DNA from: Steinernema hermaphroditum
Taxonomy: Eukaryota > Nematoda > Chromadorea > Rhabditida > Steinernematidae
Assembly (NCBI GenBank): GCA_030435675.1
Contig: CM059624.1
Span: 11,060,769 to 11,124,768 of the forward strand
DNA length: 64,000 nucleotides
Direction: 5' to 3'
This document shows positions 10,701-23,709 of this stretch, piece by piece. Every line of letters begins with the position of its first letter. The stretch's first letter is position 1. The translations under genes and the position numbers were made by a program. The notes beneath the pieces are model-generated. The model saw only the letters and a program-made list of their open reading frames with translations, had not been told where the DNA came from and did not search any database.

Positions 10701-13700
10701 AAGAAGCCCTTGCCGGGAAATCCCTTAAGTCCCCCAAAACAGATCTGCACCATCTCCCAAGAATCTAATAGTTTTGGTCCTATTTTGAGTACCCGTTCCC
10801 GGCAAAGTGCACGCCTGCCTCAGGTGCTCCTGAGGGTAGTCACGTAGCCCGAAGCGATGTCCGGTCTTCGGAGATGAACATCACCGCGGTGCCGGAATGG
10901 TCGATGACCGGGAGAAGCGGTAATTGAGGGCACAGCTGAAGAAGCGCGGCACTTGAGGGGGACGCGGACAAACGACTTTAGCGCCGCTTTTGCTTTTTGA
11001 AAACGTGTGCGCGATATGAACGGGCGCCGTGCTCTCGACGCGAATCGAATCGCGCGCCACAAGAGGGCTTAATTACAAGCCGGTGCCTGAGGCGGCGCCC
11101 CGCGTCTTCGCGCGATGTTTCTTTTCGCGCGCGCGTGGCGGTCGGCCTGGTTAGGTTTGTAGGCGAGAGGGAAGTTCACAGGCTGCACAATTGGTGGCCA
11201 CGCACTTACCTTTTTGAGTTTGACGCTGTACATGTCGAGGGTGCCGTCCGATCTGAAAATAGCAATGTTAGTTAAGGGACTTTGAAGGATGGCACATAGC
11301 AGGAATATCCCGTCAAGTAGTCATATACTGCAAAATTAGTGAAAAAAGCGAAGGCGTTTTTGTGGAATGTTCTCTGAAATTTGTGGTCAGTGGTAGACAA
11401 GGAAGTTCAAAAATGCAAACCACAAATCGGCCAAGTACATCGGAGAAGATGGAATAGGAGTGGGTCGGATTTGGAAGGGCGTGGGAACGCAGACAACTTT
11501 TTTGAAGGCACAAAGTGACCTAGATGTCCTGAATGTGAAAGTTTTTATATCGAACAGTTCTGTTGGGTTTTAGAGAAGATGTCGGATGATTGCTTGCTGA
11601 TATGAACGCATAGATTTCACTACATAGTCCGAGCGCTGTAGTCGGTCGCCGAATCCTACTTTCAGTAATATGCGAAGATCGCGTAGAAAATTGGCACTCA
11701 GGTAGGCAACGAAACATCAAGGGAAGGGAACACCAACTACAAAAGCCCGTCGGCTTCGCACACCTGACCACGTAAACACTCTTAGAAAGTAACGTGCAAA
11801 TGACTATAGTGAACTTTCCCAAGCAAGGGGCAATTACGTGATCAAACTGGGTGGTGCCTTGGTTGCCGTTTTTCGAGTTCTACGTTTGGTTAACTTCTCA
11901 AACATTCTTTTCAGTTTTCCCTGTTTCGGGTCGAGATGATTAGCAAAAGATTGACAAGTTGACCTTCTCGAGTTGTTTTACAATACTGGTTTGAACGTAA
12001 CTGTAAGATCAATTTGAAAACGTGCGGTGTTGTCATTTTTTTCGGCTAATATACGAAGGATCGACGTCCGAGACAGTCCAACAATTGCCTATTTGAAAAG
12101 GATGTACCTGAAATGGATGGGAAAACTATGACGAGAGAATGAAAGAAAGATTCAGTGAATTGTTGTTCATTGTTAGAAAGATTATGAACGGGATTAGAGC
12201 TTTTTGGAATGGCAATGAGAAAGAACTCAGATGGATAGATTTCCGTCTTTTTAGAGAAGCTGTAAACAGAAGGATTACCAAGATGGTACGTTATCTCGTC
12301 GGAACATCTCATCTACTGGTGTTTCCAACGTGCCACCCTTTATTTCGGCCGTTACCTTCGATAAGTTGTGGATGACATTTCTAGGGTCGAGATTATCTAT
12401 GCCAATCACATTACTATGGCTCGATCTCCCTGTGTGCTTGGGATAAATACCGCAATTTCACCTGGGAAAAGCTGTGTTTCTAATTGGAAATACCATGTGG
12501 AAAAACGAAAAAATAGGGTGACTAATCAAAGTCATTGTCTCAGAGACAATGGCGAACAGATTATCTAACCACTTGTGCCTGTGCATACAGGATTATGCGG
12601 GGCAAATTCCACGCACAAGAAATGCATAGGAGAGGTCTTTCAGAAGATGAGAAAAGAAGCCTTATTTTGAAAGAAACGTATCAGTGTTTCAGACTGTTGT
12701 GCATTAAATTGGCGCTAATGGCTGTCTCTCGCTAGGCTAACAATAAACATGTCCATTCAAAAGGTCGGACGGCTAATCCTCACACAAACAGGACCTTGCA
12801 CTTTCTAAGCTATGCAGGTGCCCCTCGGTGCTTCCCAAGTACATATACGTAGAAGGGATCAGACCGCCTTGTTTGTCTTTAGGTCTGAGGTCGAAATTTT
12901 GTTTTCCTTCACTAATTTCGGAGGAATTTCTTGGGGAAAACGAGATTTCTTGCAAAGAGCCGTGCGTCGAGGTCAAACCGAGCTATCGATCAGAACATAA
13001 GCTGGGAGATGCGGTACCTTACAACATTTGCATTTAACACGATTGCTACTTTCGTGTTTGGGATAAGGCCCTCTTGGACAACAAAAAAGTTTCTATTTTG
13101 TGCACCTAGCAGAAGTATTTCAAGAATGAAATGTCACATACTACGTCTAGACCAATTAAAGACTAATCGGATACTTATTTTTATGCTCTTGCACCTAATG
13201 GTTTTTTAGAACAAAACTTTAGTAATTCAATGTGTTGGGGCGTGATGCAAAAAATCGTGAATTCGACGACAGCGAAATACAAAAATCGAAAAACGTAGAG
13301 GCTTTGAAGGTGTATCACGGATAAAGACCACAAAAAAAAAAACGTTTTTAGATACTATTTTTAGAAATATTCGAATATAATTACACTATTAGAACGTTCA
13401 CTGCTCTGACTCTGACGTTATGTAAAGAGCGATTGCGGAGAAATCACCTCACATAAAATAAGGCAGAAGAGATCGAAAATGAAACATTTTTCGATTTTAA
13501 CTCCTCATATTCTTCGTACGAAGAATCAGGATGTTGCCCACAAAGTGCGTTGATGTTAACGATGCCAATGATGAATGCATGCGGAGGAAATCTGTAGAAA
13601 AAAGAGAACAAACTTGTGATATGACGTCGGAGACGGGAAGCTTCTGTCCACGTTTCTGTCGTCATCTCAGTTCTCATCGAATTCACGGAAAAGTGACTTG

Positions 13701-16700
13701 AATTACAGTGTGTCTTGTTTTCCGTTTTTCACTTTTTTTCATTTAATTATATGTACTGTTTCTGCTGAAAAGCGGCGTAAGTGTGTAGTTTCCGTGGTAC
13801 ATCAATTCGCCATCAAACACTTCATCTCGCGCCTTGCCGTTGGCAAAGGTTTGCGTATAAATCCTGATCAATGAAAGAGAAAAATGCGAGTTAAAGAGGA
13901 ATCAGGCAAGGCAGTCCTGGTTAGCCTGGAATAAACGACAGAAGCGCGTTTGTGACGCATAGATGGGCTCGTGAAGTGTAGTGAAACGAACATGAATACA
14001 AGTCGTACTCAGAGAGAACTGAAACTTTTCGCAGAATTACATCTATGTGAACCTATTCTGGAATATTATGATATGCATTCCTGTTCAAGAAGAGAGAGCT
14101 GCGATGAATGAATGCATCAAATCGTCAGCTTCAGCTTCATTCTACCAGGTCTCACTAAACGTCTTCGATTTCTGTCGTTTTCTAAAAAATCGAGGAATGT
14201 CCAAACGTAGTAAGTGTAAATCATTAGAAAAAAAAAATGGTAGCGCTAGCACTTTTCGAAGCGTATTATATATCTCGGAATGTTTACAATTTTCAATTAT
14301 TTACATTCCATTCCCCAGGCACGAAAATGTTTATGCAGTCCAGTTTTTACAAAATACACGCGCACATTTTGGGCGGAACACTTCTGCTACAGCAAAAGCA
14401 TCATAAGAGAAGTTTAATTTTTTTTTGTCAGAACGCTTAAAACATCTTATCCAACGATATTCTGACGATTTGCGCTGCGAAGGACACTACATACATATAC
14501 CGGTACAAATATGTGGACAGCGAGACCCCACCTGTCCTAATTGGTGTCTTTCTACCCGTTTTCTCGGAACACAAATAGTGCAGACTCCAAAACAAAACAC
14601 AATTGCATCTGAGTCATCTTTTGCCTCCGCAATCCCGTCTCCGAAAGCAAAGGTACGGTAGGTACAAGACGTTGGCGGCTAGACGCGAAGGCGCGCAAAT
14701 AATTGCTTCGGCAGGTGGAGTGGTCGCAACGTCCGTTGATCGTCTTCTTCCATTTGCGAGAAATTAAGAAAAAAGAGAAAAACAAACGTCAGCCGAAGGA
14801 GACGATGAAAACAAGCGGAGTCAAAGAGCGGAAGGGGAGGCCCAGGTGCCCACCATGGCGCCTCTTGCGTGACCATAATTCATACCGGCCCGAAATAGGA
14901 GAGCAAACATCGTTTAGGTGAGGTTGTAATCTCATAATTAAGTCAAAGGACAAGAGGGCGGCCTATAATAACATCATGTTGGGTAAAGTACGTTCCGGAT
15001 ATGGACGTGCGAGGAGGTGGGAGATTTGCTGAAAATGATAGGCAATCAGGGATTGACCTTTTCCTCAATACTCTCAATTATGTTCGGCATCAGAAAATGA
15101 TCCGATTCGAATGGATGTAATATCGGACAGTGCGTAGTTGAAACATGCTCGATTTCGTCGAATTTTGAAGGGCACCGTGACTGAAATTCGCACAAAACTG
15201 AAGATCACAGTACGATCGGCTTGGCTCACTGAAGACTTTAAAGTACACACTTCATAGGTAGACTCCACAGATCGTGGACGCGGTATCAATTTATGAGAAA
15301 AACGGGCTTGACCTGGGAAAGCACATCTCGAGGCAGCCTGTAAACGCTACGAAACGTGCACTTCATGGTCTACTTTAGGTTGTAACGATACGAATATGCG
15401 TAGGGAATGCATTTCATTCACATTTCCAATGATTACATGATTGATGTACTCGATTCCAGTAATTATGAACAGATTTGGTTAACTTCATGAATAATTGAAA
15501 AAATCGGTCAATAAACAAACGGTCTTATTGACAAAATGTTATTCGGTTTGCATTCCACGCCAGCCACGACGGATTGAATTGGGGCGATTGTTGTGCCAAC
15601 AATGACGCCCGAAAACGACCGCTCACTCAACTCAATTTTGAGAGAGATTTTGAGAGAGAACGGATGACCGATCGCGACCGGCACAAATTAAGGACTCTCT
15701 TTAATAATTATGAATCGAATTGGCTAATTTCATGAGTAATTTAAGTCGGGTAATAAGCGTCAGGATCGACCTGATTAGCTTATAAGGATCCGTGGAAAGC
15801 ACGGACTGCCACCTTAATAGCACATAATATGAAGGTGCTTTTTCCCGACGTAATCACAAGCAGTGTTTCCACTCAGTTTCCACTTTTCACTTGAATTTCC
15901 GTATCGGATACAATAGGAATGGTAATTTAAAAAATGGCTACAAATAAGCGATGGACTTAGCCTGTAAAAACAAGATTCACTTTTACATGAACAAGCAGTG
16001 GAAGTGAGGGCAATATGAAAATCCGAATCCTGGACCAATTGAGCACTGTCATATCAAGCCATTCATTTGTACATCTATGAGTAGCAGTGTAGATACATTG
16101 CCACAAAAACTACATAATAATGCACTAACTTACCCGTAGTGAACTCATGCGAAATACAAAAAAATATGCTTCAGAACTAACGACTATAGGATTGTAAGAA
16201 TAGCCCATGAAAGCAAACTGCTGTTATTGCTTCAGAAAATTGCCGTCTGCTGCTGCGAAAATTGCCGTCTGCCGTATGCTTAGCAACCTACTTTTCCATG
16301 GCTCCGATTCTGGTGGCACCGGAAGACCTTATTGCTGGAAAGGTGAGGAACAGAAGTAACAGAACGCAACCTGTGCCTGGGAGAGTGCAAACGGACTTGG
16401 CGTTCCGTGAACTCACGAGTTCGCATGGGAAAGCCACAATTGGGGACTCAGAGTCCTTTGGTTCTATCGATTTGCGTAGGATTCTACTGTTTTTAACCAA
16501 TCTACTCTCAATCAGAGGGTTGTCTTAAGAAATTGCGTTATGTCGCCAGAAATTGCGACTCGAAAAGGTAAAAACTAGAGAGCCGCGAGGAGAAGACAAG
16601 CCAGAAAGACGAAAATGAGAAGAAGTGGTTGTGCGATCTGTGAGGTACGAGATTAGCTTCTTAGAGACGCACGTCAGAAATAAGCCGATATATCGAGATT

Positions 16701-17856
16701 TGAAGCCTTATGGAGACAAAATTTGTTTTTCTAGAAAATCACGGATTTGCACTACTAATTCGATGAAATCTAAAGAACGGTAAAAACTGTGACGCACTTT
16801 TTGAGAGACGATGAGAGAGATGGCTCACTCCACTCGTTCGACGAACTTTTTGGTATTCACGTTAATTGGCCTCTTCAAGGCCTAGGAAAAAGGAAAGGAT
16901 AGGCACATTTTTTAAATACTTTGATGATTAGTGTTCAAGCAGTTGTATATGATGAATGGAGGCGTTTTTCTTAAAGGCCGGACGCCTTCCAACAGGATAT
17001 CCGCAGCTCCCACTGGTGTCCAGGCACTTATCGAGCAAAATTTCTGTGATGTCTGGTCGCTTCAAATATATAATACTTAGATTATGAAATGATCAGATAC
17101 GAAGGAGATGGTCATGACGCATGAAACCGTCGTATGTTGTATCGTGTGCCCAGAAATATACCGATTTAAAATATGAAAGAAGCGCTAATTTTCAGGGATC
17201 GTCGTTGTAAATCTATCGTGGAATCGCTATTTGAAGAAATGTTTTCTTGAATGCCCCAACAGGATATCCCGTAGTTGCTATTTGTGTCTTAAAGAAATAA
17301 TATTTGTCTGACGGGATATGACAGTTTCAATAAGTGACAACTTTGGAATGCTTTTAGTAGTCGGGGTGTTCAGATCTGACGAGACGTGTTTGTGCATCAT
17401 TACCAAGAATATGTTCAATGAGAACCACATGTGTATTCATGATGCACAGGGCTAATTTCATCTTGTAGACAGTTTCTTAGATGTACGTTCTAGACGTCTA
17501 TTATGGTGAGGAAGACTTTACAGTTGAACGGAGTATGACGCACATTCGTTGATCGTCTCAAATGAGAACAAAGAGGTCTTATCAGGGTGTCTAGAAACAG
17601 TCTACAAAACGCTAATGATGAACAAGGGCCGGATTCCTCGATGTTCGGATAAAGATTGCTCAACGGAAATTATGATCAACATCAAAGCCAAAAGCTTCAC
17701 AGACACACAGACGATTCCTAAAAGGGATCCGTCTCGGAATGTCTACCACCGGGAATACGCTAGTAGGGGGCATGTATTTTTAACCGAAACACTTAAAGTC
17801 ACTTACCCTTCATAGTGGACGGCGGTGCTCTTCTTGGCCGAGAGCGCGAGACTCAT
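4724..17856 (-). CDS. voltage-gated potassium channel alpha subunit (Kv, non-Shaker type), paralogue 1
   Basis: Ten exons: 17856-17807, 11252-11210, 8427-8319, 8273-8031, 6998-6720, 6676-6296, 5519-5437, 5394-5234, 5187-5138, 5004-4724; all phases agree; 559 residues. The T1 tetramerisation domain runs about 78-190 with NVGG at 83-86 and the zinc motif HX5CX20CC (H152, C158, C179-C180), which excludes the Shaker class. S1 is ~222-241. S4 is 370-396 with R375, R378, R381, R384, K387, R390 every third residue. The selectivity filter TIGYGD is at 455-460. S6 has FPIS at 485-488, lacking the second Pro of the usual PXP. Pore helix ACWWC is at 445-449. The S1-S2 linker is long. Two introns (8274-8318, 5395-5436) are in-frame and stop-free, inferred from splice signals and from restoring the normal GLQ-IFGHTL join. 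It would form a plasma-membrane K+ channel. The first two exons are tiny and lie behind 6.55 and 2.78 kb introns. A Shab/Shaw-like subclass is likely but not settled. Confidence 0.88.
5520..6295 (-). other. intron of Kv paralogue 1
   Basis: This is a 776 bp intron between the S3 and S4 exons. No other gene is seen. A short palindrome CATGGCC..GGCCATG lies near 6122-6140. Confidence 0.5.
6999..8030 (-). other. intron of Kv paralogue 1
   Basis: This is a 1.03 kb intron inside the T1-coding region. I see nothing else in it. Confidence 0.5.
8428..11209 (-). other. large 5' intron of Kv paralogue 1
   Basis: No separate gene is supported. It holds one copy of the dispersed repeat family 1 (8983-9096) and a GC-rich block at about 10800-11160 next to the small second exon, unlike the AT-rich rest of the intron. 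The block could be regulatory. Confidence 0.4.
8983..9096 (+). repeat. dispersed repeat family 1, copy A
   Basis: The family core reads, with variation, TGTTCCAG.CCTTCTGGGAGC, GGGGCGATCA, AAGAACGACCGCTCACTC, AACTCATTTCTGAGAGAG, GGACGACTCGACCG. This copy carries all blocks and is close to the inferred consensus. Other copies are at 15568-15690, 22610-22770, 45748-45878 (same strand), and 19185-19990, 30050-30260, 34440-34563 (opposite strand). Confidence 0.7.
11253..17806 (-). other. first intron of Kv paralogue 1
   Basis: This is a 6.55 kb intron between the start exon and the second micro-exon. Apart from repeat copy B (15568-15690) and two related segments around the word AACAGGATATCC (16989-17030 and 17255-17290), I see no gene. 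Short open frames here have no domain. Confidence 0.4.
15568..15690 (+). repeat. dispersed repeat family 1, copy B (degenerate)
   Basis: It shares AACGACCGCTCACTCAACTC and the following TTGAGAGAG and GACCGGCACAAAT blocks, with a local duplication of TTTTGAGAGAGA. The upstream half is poorly conserved. Confidence 0.55.
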
Positions 17857-19184
17857 CCTCGACGCTACTTCACTCTGACACTGAAACGAATCGAGTGACT
17901 TTTAGACGAACTCGGGGGACGCGCGGGTTGGCCGTGGAAAGTGTTTTCACAGGGGCGAAAATCAGATTTCGAAAATAAAATAAGACAAAAAGTGTGGACA
18001 GAAGCGGCGCTGATTGTTTTTGGAGGCGTTGAGCTGCAAAACAGAAGCGCCTTCTGATTTTCGATTTGATAAGAAGAGGCGACGTGAACAACAAGTCATG
18101 CGACTAGGAACCCCGAGCAGACGCTGTTTCAAAGGAAAAGGGAGAAATCCAACCAGTAGAACCTTTTTGCAAAGTTCGCACTCTCAAAAATTGAGTTTTC
18201 TGTCAAACACAATACAAGTTGTCCCTAAAATAAGACTCCACTCGAGAAAAGACGCAACACAGATGACCAAAAAGCTACTCGTAACTCTTAGAATCAATTA
18301 TCTGTGGGCAATTATCACCACTGTGAGAGAGCGCCTTTTGGCGTCGAACATCATAAAATATTCGGCGCTATAAATAAATGCATTGAAAAGGGTGCTTCTT
18401 GAGAGAAGGTGCACTCTTCTTTCGGACAAACAAGCGTGGTCGTTGGGATTGGATACTGTAGTTAGGGAGTTTAGGTTGCTTTTGGATCACGGCTCACTCT
18501 GCAACACTTCATCTCAAATTTCTCACACTTTAGCAAACAAAATAATTGCGAACAGGAGCATTGATCATTCAGCGTTTTTTCCCAGAAGGTTCTTGTTACA
18601 CTCTTGTTTGTTAGTTGTCTTGATAAATAAGAAGAGACAAAGCCGATTTCTATGGAAAACAAACTCTTAGTTTTAGTCTCCTCTTGTGTACTGACGTTAT
18701 GTCAGACATGGATTATCTCTAAAAATCATCGAAGGTCTAAGAATATACTAAATCTCTGAAGATGCGTCACCTGTTTTCAAAGAACACAATACTTATGAGG
18801 ACCGACGTCTTGCTGTGGGGACCGCGGCGCGGAAAGACACTCAGCAAATAGACCTGGATTCGCTTCCGGATTGCAGAATTTCAAATGTGTGCTTCGTCAT
18901 TCATGACGCTTTCGTGCGATTCGCGGCATCTAGCATGCTGATGAATCAAGATTCGTATAAAATATTGGCGAACAGCCTAAAAGCATTTGAGCGTGAGATT
19001 TATCAGCTGAAAAATAAAATTGGTAAGCGGAACGGTATAGAATGTGCTCGAAATGGGCGATTGGTTGGGTAGTCCACTCGGTCTCTCTGAGGCTGTCTGA
19101 GCCGACTGATTTCAGTGACCGGTCGAAATATTCGAAATATGTAAAATATTCGCGAACAGCAAGATACAGTAGAAGGAGTGGCTG

Positions 19185-19990
19185 GAAGGAGTTCATTTCG
19201 GTGGCGATCGGTCGATTCGTTCTCTTAGAAATGAGTGGAGTCAGCGGTCGTTCTCGGCCGTCTTTCTCGGCTCCGGCTCTTAAAAGGTCTGGAACATAAA
19301 GGAGCCATAGTTCTACCGTCTTGTCAAGAACACTGTCACCACCGCCCGCATCACCAGAAGAATGAGGAGTACCAGAAGAATCTCCAAAATCTGTGCCGCT
19401 AGCCAAGTCGAAGATGGCTGTCCGGTCCGTTCGCCGCCTCCTATTCGGATTGGACCTCTTCTCCGCTTTGACGTCCAGTTTCCAGTTTCTCTCTTAGATC
19501 ATCGTTTCGCCACTCAGGACAGCTACATCAAAGAAAGCATATATCGCACCGTAGGGGCTGGCCTTCTTCTTTCTTCGTCGCAGAGCATGGCATCAAGGTA
19601 GAACATAGCCGTTCCAAGCGTCGAAGAGCTGAATCCGGAAGTGCAGCACATCTAACGGACAGATCCCACTATCTACTGTAGGCGCAGACATCGGAGTTCA
19701 AGGGAATCTTCAGCTTGTCGGCAAGGGTAGTCGGGTGGGGATGAAAAGCTTTTAGACCAGTTGGAGGGAACCCTGGTGTTCCATGTCTTCTGGGAGCCGG
19801 TGACAGTATTGTGGGCAACATGTGCGACTGCTCGACCGATTTCCACACAAACTAACGGGATCACTAACGGGACTTCAACTCGGATATTGCGTCTGATTCG
19901 GATGAAGACGAGGAGCGACGACGACGATATTGTTCTTCTTGATGCATGACGAGATGACTTGCACAGCGTTGATTCAAGAGTATAAGCTCG
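19185..19990 (-). repeat. dispersed repeat family 1, long copy E
   Basis: The part 19185-19320 is the reverse complement of the family core. The flank up to about 19990 is related in patches to 43590-43910: GAANATGGCT.TCCG.TCCGTTC near 19410 versus 43672, and GTTCTTCT..ATGC...GACTTGCAC...GATTCAAGAGTAT near 19932-19985 versus 43838-43900. The element is therefore longer than the ~120 bp core. Confidence 0.55.
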
Positions 19991-20721
19991 TAAAAACATG
20001 CTAGGAAAAACTTATACTTTTACGTATGCCCTTCTGCAGAAACTAAATAGTGAAAAAATGTAAAAGCAAGAGAAATATTTGTCGTCCTACGAGCATGGCT
20101 TTAATGAAAACATCGAGAATCTGCATGTTCGTATGTACTGTTAGTGTACTATGACTCGATTCTCGGCAAACGACCTCTAATGGAGGTGTTAGGCGGTTGT
20201 GAGGCGCCGTGCGATATCTTAAAACAACTAAAAACCACATATGCGTAGAACAGAAATGACATTTCAAGAGCTATCAAAAACTCCAAAACAAGTTTGTTGT
20301 GCACCTCTTCTCGCTTTGAAATCGAATGTTTGAGATGGCTGAGACGTTTCGATGTACAGCTTCTATGGAATCTGCATTTTCTTATGCTCTCTGCTCATCT
20401 TAAGAGATCCTATACGGGAGTCTCAATTAATGGGCATCTAATTCTATTTACAATGCGAAACGCCTCTTTGTTTGATTAGCTGAGTCAGCGCGCAATAATT
20501 AAGCCGAATTTCGAGAAAAACAGCTGTGATTAACGCGATTTCAGGAATACTGCTTCGATAGAACCGAAGACCGCTGAATGCTAAGTGGAACAGAAGTGAC
20601 GAACATCTCCGACCGACACCCACTCGGGGAAAAGAGGCGAATCGGCAACACTTCACCGTGGGCATATGCATTTGAAACGAACTCGGCGAAGTTCCACACT
20701 CATTCCTGATTAAAATGCTAA

Positions 20722-20727
20722 TTTATT
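20722..20727 (-). terminator. poly(A) signal of the F-box gene
   Basis: AATAAA on the minus strand, immediately after the stop codon. The very short 3' UTR this implies is unusual but not unknown in compact genomes. Confidence 0.35.
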
Positions 20728-20730
20728 CGC

Positions 20731-21995
20731 CTAATCGACGATTTTATAGCTAAGAACGATGCGCTCGAAGGGGAGTTTCTTAACGGTCATAACAGAGTTG
20801 GCTGTAGGGTGCTTCTGGTAGAAGGAGCCATCATCGGGGTTGGATCGGAAGCCGACGGTGAGGTCGAGGGGGAACGTCAGGGTGCACGTGACTTCGAAGT
20901 CCTCGAGACGCGTCGGCGTGTACAGCCACTTCTTGCGGAGCAGTTCGAAGACCTTCGAGCTCATCGCGAAGATGTGGCTGGAGGGAATGGCCACGCGGCG
21001 GACGTTCTTTCGGAGGATGAACTTGTCGATCATCTTCTGGAGGCCTAAATGGAGACAGTTACAGTACTATATTGGTTGCCGCTTAGGTTGTGATCGGCCT
21101 GCGAACTGTTCAACCCCTTCCTTATCAGTAGTAATTCGACATGGCAGAAATTTGATGGAAGCAAAAGTGCAAATTTTTCTAAAGAGTAGTTCCGATGGCC
21201 TCTAAGAAAGTGTCCTAATAACTTCATTTAGAAATGAACTTTCGGAGTCATTGCGGGGCCTAGGAATTGGTTCGATAAGGCATCTCTTCTTAGGCGTTCA
21301 GAGAAGATACAGTTTATTAAAGTTCAAAACACCGAACGCCTCTTACCCGAAAAGCCGCCGTGCAGATAGATGTGGTCAATCCATACACGCGAGATGGCCT
21401 CCTTCGCATAGCTTCTGTAGTTCGGCGACTTCGCCACCCATGGGGTCTCCTTATCGACGTATGGATCGAGCTGCAAATGGATGGCGTAGTACTTGAGGTA
21501 GCTGACCATCTTCATGTACTGTTCGACAACGTCCGGCTTGCAGTCTTCGGACAAATTGATCATCAACTTGTCGATCGAGATGTGACGGAGAAATCCGAAG
21601 AATTGAGTGCGATACTGGGCTTTCACAAAAGCGGGCGGATTCTCCGGGTCGTAGATGCAGGCAGGTTCGTCGGACCACCCGAAGTTGGGCATGGCCTTGT
21701 GGCGCTTGTCGGTGATGTACATCGTGGCGATGTGCTCGACTCGTCGCGGGTCTTTGTGCTTCAAGCACTCACCCTCGCGGCTCAGCCTAACTGAGTGATC
21801 TCCTGGGCGACACTGGAAGTTGTAGTAGACGCCGGATTCGTCTTCGATGATGACCAGATTGTATCTTCCCCGGTGATCCAACTCGCTTTCTCTCAGAGGC
21901 TTCAGGTCGGGTTTGACTGTCGTTAGATGGCGCATCGAACGATAGTCGAGAACGCGGAATATCTCCGCGTAGAGTTCCAGCGAGAGGTCATTCAT
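20731..21995 (-). CDS. F-box protein, nematode type
   Basis: Exon 1 is 21995-21347 and exon 2 is 21044-20731, across a 302 bp intron (phase 1); the product is 320 residues. Residues 1-38 match an F-box (LSLELYAEIFRVLDYRSMRHL). The remainder has no domain I can name, but it is rich in charged and aromatic residues, as in the variable substrate-binding halves of nematode F-box proteins. By family it would link an unknown substrate to a Skp1-cullin ubiquitin ligase in the cytoplasm or nucleus. The start follows an acceptor-like CTTCCAG 11 nt upstream. An AATAAA sits 4 nt after the stop on the coding strand. It sits alone between two Kv genes, and context gives no target. Confidence 0.78.
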
Positions 21996-22609
21996 TTTTG
22001 GGGAATCTGGAAGGATCAGTTCTGAGGTAGGCTCACAGTGAGGTCACAAAGCGACGCGTCGATATGGTGCGGTCCGATGTGCGCGAAAGTGTGAAATAAT
22101 TGTCCCTCAACTAATCGATCAATCACTCTATCAGATGCTAAGAAGAGCCTTACCGTACACGGACGTAGATGGATTTCAGATGGGTTTCAAGAAGCCGAAC
22201 TTTGTTTGAAGTTTGGGCCTTATCAACCTCTAGGGAAACCAGAGAGAAGGAAATGGATGGAGCTTAAGACTGCGCGTCCTAGGCGCGAATACATGTTGTT
22301 GGCGTTTCCATGGCAATTGGGTAATCCAACCATGTGTAGAGTGTTATGCCAATAACCTTAAGCTTAGCGCTCACAGTGGAAATAGGTGGTTTCGTAAATG
22401 GTGGACCTGTGCCGACTGATGCACCACTGGGACTTGTTCGCTACACTCTTCCATGTTGCCGTGTTGACGATGGAAAGAGGAGTGTGGGCAGCCTATCGAG
22501 GGCACTTTTAGGACATCAGCGACTGTTTCCGATGATTCTGAAGTGGAAACAAAAATACCATTTGAACCTGGGTTTAGAGCTTCGGATCGTGACGGACGGT
22601 TGTGATATT

Positions 22610-22770
22610 CGTGGCCAGATGTTAGAACTACGGCCCCTAGTGTTCCAAACCTTCTGGGAGCTGGGGCGATCATTGCGTCAACAGCGATGGGCAAGAACGA
22701 CCGGTCACTCAACTTATTTCTGAGAGGGCGAACGGACGAATCGACCGTTCGTGACCGGCATAAATGAAAG
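22610..22770 (+). repeat. dispersed repeat family 1, copy C
   Basis: This copy has CCTTCTGGGAGCTGGGGCGATCA, CAAGAACGACCGGTCACTC, a GAGAGGGCGAACGGACG block, ATCGACCGTTCG and GACCGGCATAAAT. It ends about 20 bp before the terminal repeat of the mariner-like element. Confidence 0.7.
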
Positions 22771-22789
22771 CCACTCCTTCTACTATGTA

Positions 22790-23551
22790 TTGGGTTGGAG
22801 CAGTGAAAATGGGACACTTTTACACTGATTGTTTATTTGCATTTTTTCCTTTGATGTTGTTATCTATAGACGAGTGCAGCTGACGGTTGGATAGAGCTAA
22901 CAGAGTGTTAGATAAACAGCAAAAAAGAAATCACCCAGCTCAAAGTAGAGAGCCATTCTGGGGGTCAACTTGAAAATGTAAGATTTCAGGCACCATTCCT
23001 GAAGTGTCATTTTTTTCAACATTTGGCCCTTTTTTCTTTAAAGTAGAAATGAGCTCGTGCAGTCACTATATGGGCATGGTAGCTGTGAGTGAGGGCTACC
23101 TGCTCGATATCCCCATTCTCTGTTATGTTTCTCTGGTATGTTGGAAATGTTGGAGTTAACAAAACATGATCAAATCCGATGATCCGAAAAGACCATCTTT
23201 TTGAGATCAGCTCATGTTCTGATATATGACGGCCACATAGATAGGTGCATTCGGTAGATTAGACCCAAGGATGCTCGTGGTTAAAAGTGGTCACCGTGCA
23301 TCTTACAATTAATACCATAGGAAGCCCGTACATCACTTCGCAGTTTGCCTTCTTAAGGTACCAAAAAAATGACCATAAAAAATGAAAAGACCTCTAACAT
23401 CAAGAGAAATTCAATGGGCAAGTGTCGAATCATAATATGGGGTGAGAGTTCACTGCACTCCACAAATCACCCATCCATTTTGCCACAAGTCTAAACATGA
23501 CGAGAAAAATGAATGTTTATCAGGTGTCCCATTTTCAATGCTCCAACCCAA
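22790..23551 (-). mobile_element. degenerate Tc1/mariner-like element
   Basis: Terminal inverted repeats of 28 bp (22790-22817 and 23551-23524) differ at one position, begin TTGGGTTGGAGCA, and are flanked by TA dinucleotides (22788-22789 and 23552-23553), the target duplication of the Tc1/mariner group. The 762 bp length is short for an intact element (about 1.3-1.6 kb). On the minus strand near 23205-23173 the frame reads KKMVFSDHRI and then stops, similar to the FSDE block around the first catalytic Asp of these transposases. Downstream frames are broken. It is an inactive relic or an internally deleted copy. Confidence 0.75.
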
Positions 23552-23703
23552 TATATCTTAAGCCGCTGATGAAAAGAACTAAAGACGCTTCACCATGTCA
23601 GGCCAACCTAACAAATCCCTTTTATTACTTCTTTTGATCCGATCTGATATCTACCGCAAATTTTCTAGCCACGCAAGATCGTTCAATAAACGACAAATAC
23701 AAA

Positions 23704-23709
23704 TTTATT
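23704..23709 (-). terminator. candidate poly(A) signal of Kv paralogue 2
   Basis: AATAAA on the coding strand about 145 nt after the stop codon, in an AT-rich 3' region. Confidence 0.4.

Larger units (their letters stand above)
17857..20730. other. intergenic region between Kv paralogue 1 and the F-box gene
   Basis: No gene is supported. A pyrimidine-poor acceptor-like GTTTCAG lies about 25 nt upstream of the Kv start codon (near 17881-17887). The stretch 19185-19990 is a repeat copy. The ORF of 158 codons on the minus strand (19406-18930) is made largely of that repeat. Confidence 0.4.

Noticed and set aside
10820..11062. 80-codon minus-strand ORF next to the second Kv exon
   Set aside because: Open frames are expected in this GC-rich block; no domain, and no splice connection to the Kv frame.
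18930..19406. 158-codon minus-strand ORF
   Set aside because: Much of it is dispersed repeat family 1 copy E, and the rest lacks any recognisable sequence.
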